A DNA stretch of 64,000 nucleotides from NCBI GenBank assembly GCA_025331445.1, contig JAIWNE010000004.1, positions 620,001 to 684,000 on the forward strand. Direction: 5' to 3'. The stretch is from Blakeslea trispora. Taxonomy: Eukaryota; Mucoromycota; Mucoromycetes; Mucorales; Choanephoraceae. The notes beneath the pieces are model-generated. The model saw only the letters and a list, made by a program, of their open reading frames with translations. It was not told where the DNA came from and searched no databases. Below, piece by piece: positions 15,388 to 26,746 of the stretch. Position numbers and translations under genes: made by a program. Within the stretch, counting starts at the first letter, position 1. The number at the start of each line of letters is the position of its first letter.

Positions 15388-18300
15388 GATATATATAGTG
15401 ATTTGATAAATAAATAAGAGTTGAGAATAAATATAAAATAGAAAAATAGAAAAACAAAAAAAAAGAATTCGAAAAAAGTAAAGGTATTTATACTAGATTT
15501 CATTGTTCCAAAAATAAGGGGAGCATAAAGAGAACTCATTTGTCATCACTTCAAGTGTGGTGTGTGACTCAATTTTCGGTCACCATGGCAACCAGCGCTG
15601 ACATTCGGTCCGTCGGAATCTTAAAATGAAACCATCGCCGTCTAATTTAGGAAACATTACGTGGATAATTATCCGGCCTATGTCTATCTTTATTATTTTG
15701 GGTAGATTTGTATTCCTGTTTATTTACTAGATCTCTGATAATTGTATTCAATTCGATAGAAAAAAAAAGGTTTTTGGGCTGTGGTCATCGAACGATTGAG
15801 TTCACCTCATTCAACTGATTACAAATACAATACTAGCTTTCCTGCAAAGGTTAACAGATTTACATATGATTGGCCATTAATAATCTACGATAAAATTGGG
15901 TAGGTTTGTGTAACATATAAATTTGATTCATAATTGGTGGCCCTTCCGTCAAATTGAGTTTTTTTTTTTGTTTATTTGTACAGGTTTCTATGACAACGCT
16001 GTAGTGCAAGCAAAAATGAAAAACAAACAATAACTGCTATTTGAAACTTTGACCTTTTCTTTAGTATAGTCATAAGTCGTCAGCTCTTTAACAATTAGTG
16101 CAGATCTATTTTTAAAAGGTCAAGGGAGATGAATGTCGTCTACAGTAGCAATCAAAGATCATCAGATCAAAAATACACTTAAAACGGGGGATTGTGGAAA
16201 CAGGGTATACAAAATGTTAGCTCCACTATGCTGACTCTAAAAAAGGAAAGTTCGTATTACGTTTTTAGTTTCCGTAATAATTTAGACATTTGACTCATAG
16301 CTCTCTTTATCATCGATCGCATCCAAGCTATCAAAAGTTCACTCAATCTTTCCAAATGTTTGTCTATTCTCACAATTATAGCTTTCCTCAAAGCAATTCT
16401 CTCGTGCTTTTTTCTCTTTTTTGAATTGGGTTATTCCGTTTTGTGATTTACATCTGTCAAATTTTTTTTTCCTCTTTCTTGTCAAACTAAGGACAATAGA
16501 AATTCCGCCAATTGCATTTGTTCTGGCTTCTTCTAATAGCTCCTGTTGGCACGGTTGAACTCGACACATTTGTCATTGTCAGCCGACACGGCGTATTCAA
16601 TAATCATTTCCATACCGAGTTATCGGATACTAAAAATTCTCATGAATATTTCTCTCTCTTTTTCACTTTTTTTTTCTAGAGAAATCTTGTGTATTTAGCC
16701 ATATTGTATGGTCTCTAGAAGCATTTGACAGACAGTTAAGCAAAGCGATTGAACGATGTTATTGTGCTCGTAATTTATTGACAGCTGAACTTGATATGAT
16801 CAGTGAAAAATCAATTGCTTGATTTGTTATGCTAACCACAATATTCTCGATATAGTCATTCAATGGTTTTTCTTCCTCCTTGGAAGGTAGTCTTTTTCTT
16901 TTTAAAAAAAACACATGTTATGACATCAATTGTTACTTTGAGGACTTCGTAGAGAATAAGCATGAGATATTTAAGAAGACAACAAAGTCTGGTTTGCAAT
17001 ATACATACACAGACCGACGTTTTTTTTTAGCAAAGTATTCTAGGTTCAGTTGACAAAATGAGAAATTGAAAGATGAAGTGAGAGAAAATTTCTATATTTG
17101 CGTGTGAAGAAACTGAATTACAGGTAGTAGGGCGCAAATAGATATACGATTCTCCCTCTGTGTTGGAAAGTTGCTTGAATATCCAAGTGCATGCATCACT
17201 CTGCAATGGTTGGAAACAAGACAAGCTGCTTGAGACTTGGTTAGTTCAAAAAAAGGCTATTTGAAATATAGGGTAGCATAGGCATGTAACACGTAATTTC
17301 CTTTTTCAGAATGATGTGGCAGCATGAAACTCGATGAGAAAGCAGATGGTCCCTGAGAATGATTTGACAGGGTATCTTGATTGCTCACCAAGACATCATT
17401 GCTATAGCTCATCATACTTAAGACTATTTGGAGTTTGTTGAAAATTCAAGCGTTTTTCTTTTCTACATACCAAGAAAAAATAAAGATAATTATGTACTTC
17501 AGACGCAACTACTTGTTCTAATGAACAGTTCGAATGTATGAATAGTTTGCCACAGGATTTAGTGCAGTTTGTCGATTTGACATTGTCTAAGAAACGTAAT
17601 ATCAGTTGCCCTATTTAGACAATACTGAGCTTGAATTGCTATAGAACAGTTCTTTTTTTTATCTGTAATTCAATGTAGCTTAAGCAAATTCAAAATCCTC
17701 TTGCAACATTCGTCACATTTCTTCATGATTCATTTTTCCGTTAGTATACTTCGTATATGTTAACGAAAGTAAGCCCTTCAGCTGCATGAGCGCAAAATAG
17801 CCAATCCTACCTGAAACATCAGAACCAACAAACAGTCTACTTTTTGTTTGTTATTCTCGTTGACCTGGGTCATCTTCTTTTTCGATGCTTTGTTAACATA
17901 TAGAGCCAATAGTCTTGAAACTGACCGGATGTTAACGTTCAAAATGATTGTCAATGCGTTGTGGAAGACAAATATACCCGCCTTGTCGCATGTTGATTGT
18001 AAGACTAGTTGCTATTGACTTGTAGCATCATGCAAAGGGCTTCCCAAATTCAAACGCTCTACCCACAGTTGCTTCAGCGAGTTGATCAAAGCCTTTTTTC
18101 AGTACGATGATAGATCGAGCGATCAATGTCAAATTATTTTTGAGCTAAAATCATAAACAAATTTCCTTTACAATTCTATTTATGCTTCCGTCATATTCTT
18201 GTAATAAGTTTTTATAGTGTACAAAATGAATTAATGCTATCCCTTGTAAACGCATTCATCTATCGCCACTACTTTTTTAAACCCCAACGCATAAACGCTA

Positions 18301-18662
18301 TTATAACTTGCTCTTTTGAAGAGCGGATTACATTCATTACTTTTGAAGGCCTTATTAATCTCTCAATGCGCGTTATGTAATTGATTTTAACTAGTGATTT
18401 TCATTTGGCAGTTTGTTGATGCTTGTGTTATGTTCATGATGAGAATTTTTTCTTTCAATAATTAATTAGTACTTATCATACAGAATAGTAGCTACAAGAT
18501 GAGGTATACTTTGATTTAGCTGTTTAAATGTTTATTTTGGTTTATCATCATTTTGTTTTGAATCACTGCATTTTGATTTGCTGCCACGAAAAAAAGACCA
18601 ATGGCTTGGAATGACCAATTGAATTTAGAAAGATTAGTATTTAATGTTTCAGATCTCAATTC
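15388..18662. other. Gene-poor AT-rich spacer
   Basis: Over 3 kb upstream of the Crz1-like gene with no convincing gene. One open stretch at about 16702-16824 on the plus strand (HIVWSLEAFDRQLSKAIERC and onward, about 40 codons) looks exon-like but has no partner exons that I can assemble. No tRNA-like A/B box pair was found. Confidence 0.5.
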
Positions 18663-18873
18663 GAGATATATGTGGAAAGTTTCAGCCCGAAATTTAGCCG
18701 CAATTGATAGCCATTCTACGAGAAATACACTTGAATGAATCAGGATGTCATGTCTAGAAAGCTCTTTTTCTTCCCAAGCATACTATGACATCCTGATTCA
18801 TTCAATTCTATTTCTCGTAGAATGGCTATCAATTGCGGCTAAATTTCGGGCTGAAACTCTCCACATATATCTC
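18663..18873. repeat. Long near-perfect inverted repeat (hairpin)
   Basis: Two 89-bp arms, 18663-18751 and 18785-18873, are reverse complements with only three mismatches by eye, separated by a 33-bp spacer. The outer ends are GAGATATATGTGG and its complement. The inner ends are ATGAATCAGGATGTCAT and its complement. A transcript would fold into an ~89-bp duplex with a short loop. It encodes no protein. I see no clear target-site duplication. It could be a small foldback/MITE element or a precursor of small RNAs; the sequence alone cannot decide. Confidence 0.93.
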
Positions 18874-19623
18874 TAATGAAATTATGCTATTTTCAAATGA
18901 TCCAAATTTTATTTGTTTATTCGCAAATCAAAAGTACCAGCATAAAATCGAAGCATGCTTAGATACCAGTATGCTGATAGTTTAGATCAATTGCTTCAAG
19001 TTTTGTCTACAAGCAAAGGTGTGGACATCTAGCTCATCAATGATTGCTCGGAAGCCAACTTGGTTAGGCGAATTGAATCTCTTTTGATCTTTTATATAAC
19101 ATAAGGGAGGATTCAACAGTCAAAAATAATCACAACTGGTCATGACATACAAACATCCCTATAGCATTCGCTTTTATTTGTTCCAAATAATTGGTTTCAT
19201 CTTGTATACCTTTTCCAGCTTAGATTGATGGAAGCATAAGAAACACAAACTATATGAAAGACACTGATCTTCTCTTTTACCAAGATATATGATTATGCCT
19301 TTTCTAGTAAAAACCTTCTCTATAAAAACAAAAAGCCAATTTAGGTGAAGGGCTCAAGTATGCATTTGACAGTAACATTTCTTCAAGAGAAATCTTTCTT
19401 TGTTTGAGATTGATAACAAGAAACAGCAAATTTTCTTTTCTTTGTGCATTCCTACATAATGCTCTAATTCTCAAAGCCAAACACCTGTTGTAGCTTTTGC
19501 ATTTAGTCAAAAAGAAAGACAGAAAAAAGTGATCGTAAGTAAGGAATAATTTTTAATAAAAAACAGAACAAATTTCTATAGAGTAAAATAATGTACAATT
19601 GAGCATCTATGGTATAGAGTGTC
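18874..19623. other. Spacer downstream of the alcohol dehydrogenase gene
   Basis: About 750 bp between the hairpin and the 3' end of the alcohol dehydrogenase gene. AT-rich with no supported gene. Confidence 0.5.
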
Positions 19624-20871
19624 TTAGTTCTTCAAGACGAATCTGAATCTGGGCTTGCCAGCATTGAAATCTTCAATAGCCTTGTTGACGTCGTCCATAG
19701 GGAGAACAGTGATCCAGGGACGAATGTTCTTTTCAGCAGCAAAAGCAAGCATTTCTTCGATTTCCTTGGGAGAACCAATGAGAGAACCGCTAATGTTGAC
19801 TTGACCAAAGGTCAACACAAGGGGACTAAGAGGAGGGAACTTCCAGTCAGGCAAGTTTACGTTGAGGAAGTGACCGTTGGCACGGATGAGAGTGAGGTAC
19901 TTTTCCCCTATTGGTTCATAAAAATGTTAAGATCCATCTAGACTAGTGCTTTTCAATTGAAGAAACTTACATGTGAAATCTTCACCACAACCAGTACAGA
20001 GAATGTGAGTAAACTTATCCTTGTAAGCAGCAAGAGCCTCGTCGTCACTGGTGTTGACATATTCATCACAACCAAGTTGCATGGCAGTCTCACGCTTTCT
20101 GTCACTGCTAGACATACCAATCACCTTGGCACCCATAGCCTTGGCCCAGAGGATGGCATAGTGACCCAAACCACCAATACCCATCACACCGACAACAGAC
20201 TTTTCGTTGACATTGGTACGTCTCAAGGGAGCATAAGTAGTGACACCAGCACAGAAGAAAGTGGCAGCAACTTCGTTGGGCAAGTTGTCAGGCACCTTGA
20301 AGGCAAAGCGGTAATCACCACGCCACTTGTCAGCATAACCACCATAGGTCTTGTCTCCGTTATCCCACTTGGCATTGTAAGTACCACAGAATCCAGCACT
20401 ACAGTTGTTTTCGTTGCCGTTCAAACAGTTTTGACACTTGTGACAAGAGTGACATTGAGCACCAACACCAGCACGGTCACCGACCTTCAAGTTGGTTACG
20501 TTCTTACCGACACGGGTGACAACACCAACAATTTCATGACCAACAACACAAGGATAATCAGTAGGACCCCAGTGACCTTCAAGAGTGTGGATCTAATTCA
20601 CTCCCAAAAAAAAGGACATCATCAATACATAAACTCTTGGTTGAAGCATATATAGTATACTTACATCACTACCACACATACCACAGTGAGTAATATCCAT
20701 TTCAACACTGTCTTCATCCCATTGCTTAAGGGTCAATTCCATCTTTTGGAGAGGTTGGCCTACGATGAAAGTCAAGTCAGTCTATTGTTTGCATTACAAT
20801 CAAAAAAATATCAGTTCCTCACCCTTAGCGACACCAGCCCAGGCAGTGAAAGTGTTGTTTTCAGAAGACAT
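19624..20871 (-). CDS. Zinc-dependent (NADP-type) alcohol dehydrogenase
   Basis: Medium-chain dehydrogenase that interconverts alcohols and aldehydes; closest to the Adh6/cinnamyl alcohol dehydrogenase group. Four exons (20871-20823, 20759-20665, 20592-19971, 19907-19624) give 349 aa. The catalytic zinc site is seen in HCGMCGSD and GHEIVG. The structural zinc lobe has four Cys within GAQCHSCHKCQNCLNGNENNC. The Rossmann fold has GIGGLGHYA and the following SSSDRKRE, a basic patch typical of NADP(H) preference. The C-terminal NISGSLIGSPKEIEEMLAFA is conserved in this group. All junctions keep the frame. Likely cytosolic, as no targeting signal is visible. The substrate is not predictable from sequence. 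Confidence 0.93.
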
Positions 20872-23802
20872 AATTTTTTTTTGTTAAATTAAAATAAAAC
20901 TAGTTTTTTTTTTGACAGGATTGGCATACATGGAGGGACTTTTATATGTTTTCAAGTAAACACGGAGCCTAAAAACGATCCTCTTAAACACATGCGGAAC
21001 TGATTTCAACAGTTGCTATTTGATGTCAATCTATTCATTTAACGTAATTGATGTGCTACGGTGCCTTATTCTGTCTCTCATTCTATCTCCGATGCTTTTG
21101 ATGAATAATCAAACAAAAAGTAAGCCTGGCAAAAGAAACAAGCTGGACTAAAGGGTCTATAACTACTAAAGTAATGGCTGTTACTTTGCTAGTTGGGCGC
21201 TTTAGTACTATCAACCAACAAGATCATCTAAGTTTGTTCCCTTTTGCCCAAAGTCTTTTTTTTTTCTTTTAAAGTGTAATAATTGTCAGTTTTTGGTTCC
21301 TTTCCGATAGAAATGTTTCGAAATCTGAGTATTTCAATTAGAGACAATCAATGACTAATCCTCTTTGTCTCCCTTTCTTTTCCTACCATTTACACTCTCT
21401 TCTTGAGCTGCTTAATGTTATTGCTTGTTGCTTGTTCTTTCATGAAGCGAGCCATAGATAGGCTTAATTCGCATGTGAATAGGTTATGCCTTAACTAGTC
21501 TTGACAGTATCAATTGTAGGACTTTTTTTTTTCTTCACCATTGTAGCAATGAAGGGTCTTGTGATACATATTTTCGGCTATATATTCATGTTTCTGACAG
21601 AAATCTATTCTTGATTATTTAGATATTAATTGGTGAATGTTATTTTTGTAACTGTTCAAATTAAATTACATTATTCTCAATCAGATAAGTACATTCAATT
21701 TATCTGATCAAAACATATTATTGAATTGGAGTACAGCCGCCTAACTTTGCTTTTTAGCAATTCAGTTCTATGCAAAGCAATGTCCTCCTTCTTTTTTTTG
21801 ACAAGTGTTCAAGTTCTTGAGTAGCACTACTATGTCGAATAAAATTCAATCACAATCTCGCTTTCATAGAAATTCTTTAATTCAAACTGCAGAGTAAGTT
21901 TGAAGTTTATCTTTTGCTAACCATTCTAGTGATTTTGCACTGTATTCCTTTGTTTCCTGATAAAACCCCCTTCGATGTGCAAACTAAAGGACTGCTGATT
22001 TTGGGGGACTAAGATGTTGTATCACTGAAGGCTTTTCTGGATGATTCTATCCTTAGACCTACATTTTTCCTCAGTCAACTCTAGAAGTTTGAGGATTCTA
22101 TGACTAATCCAGGTTTGGAATCTTATGTTTCCAGTATGCTTACAGATTGATGTGACAGCTCAACAAGTGTCAATTTTCTATTTTTTGAGTTTCTTGTTGA
22201 GCTCTTTATTGGTTTTAAGTGTTCTTGTTCACTTGTCATCATTGTATTTGGCAATCTACTTTTTAGAACGCCTTGTCACTGACATCATATGCTAGCGCTT
22301 CATTCAAAATCTCTTCGACTGTATCTGACAACCATTTCCTTTGTACCTGCTTTCTAGCTGTTTATACATTTTCCTTTCAAAATCTTTGGAGATATTTGCG
22401 ATTACTTTCCTTGTGTATGCATGTTGTTGTTGGATACAGACATAATTGATATCACTCATGACTTTGGTTCATTGTATGTAAATGTGAAATAACATGGTCA
22501 CTCTCTACACGCACTACTTTCTGTTTCCGTCCACTTCTTCCAGACACTCCCTTTGCAATTATATTGCTATAACAGCTACTATGACTTTCCATTCCCCTTC
22601 AATCTACTCTTAAGATATAGCTCAGCCCATATTACTGCTCTATATGCTCTATTCAATCGCTATCATAGTTAGCGGCTTTTCTTTGTTTCAACAAACAATG
22701 TTATTGTTTGTCAAAAATGGAATGAAGTAAATACCTCCATAATGGCTTTCTAACCAAGACCAAAAAAAAAAGATGAGTTGCGTGTTCTCTTTTCCTCAAC
22801 AGAAAGATATGAGTCAAAAGGGCAAGAAAGACAGTAAGTAGTACATGTAGCGAGTGGGCAAAATAAGTAAATATAGTGTTCATAAAAAATATAGGTATGA
22901 AAGGGGTTTTTTTTTTCGATTGGTGTGACTCTGAGAGCACTGGCAATGTTTGTTTTTAAACTTGTTGCATCCTGAAAAACCACTTGTCGAACTTGAACTT
23001 CTTATCTGGCAGATTCCATATATCTTATTTAGGTATTTGAAAATCTTGCTGTGTTCAAGTGAGAATCGTCTTGACACTAAAATCTAGAAAAATGATTCAG
23101 GTGTAGATTTGATGTTTTTTTTCAGAACGCGACAAGTTGGAAACACTGTATCTTGGGAATCAGTTATGTGGGACAATAGCATTTTCTGACAAACTGGAAC
23201 AAGATTGTATTCAATCGCAGCTGTCCAATAAAAGCTCACGTAAATGCACAATTGCACTAGACTAGCATAAACGCGTAAGACTTGAGTAATAGTTTATATG
23301 GTATAACATCACAAACGCTTATCGAACAATGGTTACTCTTTTGTATTCATTTTAGCATAGCCATACGAATACAGTTCTCAAGCGTATTCATGCGAATATC
23401 AAAGAAATTTTTACGCTTATCAAGACAACTTGTCTATTCTTATTTTTTTTTGTTAGAAAAAGAACAAAAATCAATAGAAAATAAAGTTTGCAAGAATAGG
23501 GCGCATAAGCTGATTGTCCTACTCATCTTTCTGATTATCTTTTTGTTGTATAGAGAAATGTACAAGTTGTAAGATTGTTTGTACTCACAGTAAATTTTAT
23601 CCAATTTCTTCCCAGAAAGTTTTGTTCTTCTTTGCTTCCTAATCGATCCCGTTAGATTTTCTTGGTACAACCTTCTGTTATTTTCCATAACGCAATTTTA
23701 CACTCCGTTCAGCATAACATAAAAAGGCGTACTTGCGCCCTACTCATTTTCCATTTTTTTCCCGTTTTTTTTTTGTTTTCTTTATATCGATTAATAACTA
23801 CA
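20872..23802. other. Divergent intergenic region between the alcohol dehydrogenase and PGM genes
   Basis: Nearly 3 kb. Open frames here are short and mostly begin with non-ATG codons; none shows a domain. The last 60 bases before PGM are strongly T-rich. No RNA gene or repeat of note was seen. Confidence 0.5.
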
Positions 23803-25597
23803 ATGGTCAACATTCAAACAGTCGCTACTGAGCCCTTTGATGGTCAAAAGCCTGGTACTTCAGGTCTTAGAAAGCGTGTCAAGGTGTTTCAACAAAAAAA
23901 TTATACCGAAAACTTTATTCAAGCCATTCTTGAATCTATCCCTGAATCAGACGGTGGTGCCAAGGGCGCTACTCTCGTCATTGGTGGTGATGGTCGTTAT
24001 TACTCTGATGAAGTTCTTCAGGTCATTGTCAAGTGTAGTTTGGGCCAAGGTGTAAGTGAAACAGAATAGATACGCGTTTTTTATGCGGGGGAGGGGCTAA
24101 TATGATCATTATTCAGGTCTCTAAATTGATTGTGGGTCGTAATGGTATTGTCTCTACACCTGCTGCCTCCAACTTGATTCGTAAGCACAAGGCTACAGGT
24201 GGTATCCTCTTGACTGCCTCTCATAACCCTGGTGGTCCTGAAAATGACTTTGGTATCAAGTACAACTGTTCCAATGGTGGACCTGCTCCTGAATCCGTAA
24301 CTGAACAAATCTACCAAAAGACAAAGACTATCAAGGAACTCAAGTTGGGTGATGCTCCCAAGGTAGACTTTTCTCAGTTGGGTACTCAGACTATCGGCTC
24401 CTTAACCATTGATGTAATTGATGGCGTAGATGACTATGTGGAATTGATGAAGACTATCTTTGACTTTGATGCTATCAAGTCTTTCTTTGCTAACAACAAA
24501 GACTTTAAGATGTTGTTTGATGGTATGAATGGTGTTACTGGTCCTTACGGTTACCGTTTGTTTGTTGAAGAATTTGGTCTTCCTGAATCTAGCGTCATGC
24601 GTTGTGTTCCCAAACCCGACTTTGGCGGTGCTCACCCCGATCCCAACTTGACTTATGCTCACGATCTTGTGGAGGCTGTAAAGGAACAGAATTACGACTT
24701 TGGTGCTGCTTCTGATGGTGATGGTGATCGTAACATGATCATTGGTCGCAATGCCTTTGTTACTCCCTCTGATAGTGTAGCTATCATTGCTCATTATGCC
24801 AAAGAAGCTATTCCCTATTTCAAGAAGAATGGCATTCAAGGTTTGGCTCGTTCCATGCCTACTTCTCAAGCTATTGATCTCGTTGCCAAGAAGATGAATG
24901 TCGAACACTTTGAAGTACCTACTGGTTGGAAGTTCTTTGGTAATCTTATGGATGCCAGCCGTTGCTCAATCTGTGGTGAAGAATCTTTCGGTACTGGTTC
25001 TGATCATATCCGTGAAAAGGATGGTGTGTGGGCTATTCTTGGTAAAGTATTAAGATGATGGTATGTTGACGTATATGCTGACTTTAAATCTGTTTAGCTT
25101 GGTTGAGTATTTTGGCCTATGTCAACAAGACAAAGAAAGCAGGTGTTCAAGATATTCTTCAGGATCATTACATGACCTATGGTCGCAACTTCTTCTCTCG
25201 ATACGACTATGAAGAAGTAGATGGTCAAGGTGCTGATGATATGGTCAAGCGACTTCGCGACATGATTGAAAAGAAGGAATTAGAAAACAAGACAGTGGGT
25301 CAATTTACGATTGATAAAGCAGATGACTTTGAATACTTGGACCCCATTGATGGTAGTGTCTCTAAGAAGCAAGGTATTCGTATCATCTTTAAGGATGGTT
25401 CTCGTATTGTCATTCGTCTTTCTGGTACTGGTTCTCAAGGTGCTACTGTTCGTCTTTATGTTGAAAAATACTCTAATGATACCTCTGAATACGTCAAGGA
25501 CGCTCAAGTTGGTTTGAGACCTTTGATTGATGTTGCCTTGGAACTTTCTCAGCTTGAAAAGTTCACTGGTCGCAAGGAACCCACTGTAATTACTTAA
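23803..25597 (+). CDS. PGM1: Phosphoglucomutase
   Basis: Interconverts glucose 1-phosphate and glucose 6-phosphate, linking glycolysis with glycogen, trehalose and cell-wall sugar synthesis in the cytosol. Three exons (23803-24051, 24117-25041, 25098-25597) give 557 aa, the usual length. Visible sites are the N-terminal [12 protein letters not shown], the phosphoserine loop TASHNPGG, the metal-binding DGDGDR, the sugar-binding GEESFG and the phosphate-binding [15 protein letters not shown] near the C-terminus. Every catalytic motif is intact. The start has a good context after a T-rich leader. Fungi often have two paralogues (PGM1/PGM2), so the symbol marks the family. Confidence 0.96.
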
Positions 25598-26746
25598 GCA
25601 GACTTTCTTAGTCAGCTTGTCTGTACACTTTATACGCATATATCTTCACTTTTTTTATCTTTCTATTTTATTTTCAAACTCATGCAATTCATGTCTGACC
25701 TCTTCAAATAAACACTGCATTTATTCTATACAAGAAATATGTGATCGATATGGTTTGTGTTGTCAACCATGAAGACGACAAAGTCTTCTTTCTCTCCTCC
25801 TCTCTATTGAGTGAGTCATACTCTTAAGCATAATGAGTGAGTTTAATGAAAAGAGAGAGAGTATAAAAGCTGATGCCTGTTGTTTTGAACTATCGAGTTG
25901 ATAATGTTGCAAGAGTACAGGCCCAAAAGCTGTTTGGTTTTCAAAGATGAAAAAGGAACTATATGCTTGCAAACCACTTTTTGCCTTTACACTCTCTCCT
26001 TCAATTTATTACTATCGTAGTTGAAGTCAATCCCTTCTCCTGCATAATGTAGTGTCGAGTATGATAGTGCTACTATTAATGAATAACAAATAGAGTAACC
26101 ACAATACTGTAATTTCTTTGCAAAAGTCATAGAGTCATTACCACTGTCATCCAAACTTCTTCAGCATAAGCCTTATCTTTTAAGCAATACACATTTATTA
26201 TTTTTGTCTTTTTGAAAAAACTTTCTGTTGCTTTTGGATCCTGATCTTTGTATTTTCTCATGATATACAATTAAAGCTACAAGAAACCAAGTGTGCTTCA
26301 TTCAAGATGCAATAGTATCAAATCTAGTTTCGTTTTTTTGCAAACAAAACTATGATCGAAACAACTTCTATAATACGCATATGTAAAGGAGACTGTCTGC
26401 ATAGATTTACAGTTGAATGTAACAAAAAAAAAACCTGCCTGATTCTAGGTGAATTAATTCAAAAAGAAATAAAGTGTCTGACTATTAAAACAGAAGGTAA
26501 TTGCTTAGCTTCATATAAGCTTGATTGATACTATAAATAACGAATATCATATAAGCATAAGCTCCACGAGAGGACTAAAATTAGCAACAGAAAGCCCAAG
26601 CAAACTGCACCGCGGAAACTGGCCATGGAAACAAAAATGAACCCTCTCTCTCTCTCTTTTCACACAGAACATTTTCCGCGGCTTGCCAATTGAGATAAAT
26701 TTAGATATTAATTCTTTTTTATTATTTTTCACTTCTTATTAGGGCC
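25598..26746. other. Spacer and promoter region upstream of a Zn2Cys6 gene
   Basis: About 1.1 kb, AT-rich, with no supported gene. Its last 150 bp contain a CT-repeat flanked by two CCGCGG palindromes, listed separately. Confidence 0.55.
26610..26681. promoter_or_regulatory. Paired CCGCGG palindromes upstream of a Zn2Cys6 gene
   Basis: CCGCGGAAA at 26610-26618 and its exact reverse complement TTTCCGCGG at 26673-26681 flank a CT-rich tract. Zn2Cys6 proteins bind CGG/CCG triplets in inverted or everted pairs, so these are candidate binding sites, possibly for the product of the gene starting 66 bp downstream. Function is inferred. Confidence 0.4.

Noticed and set aside
23282..23572. 96-codon hydrophobic frame suggesting a membrane protein
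   Set aside because: It starts at TTG, lies in AT-rich spacer, and its hydrophobicity follows from T-rich DNA; no conserved motif.
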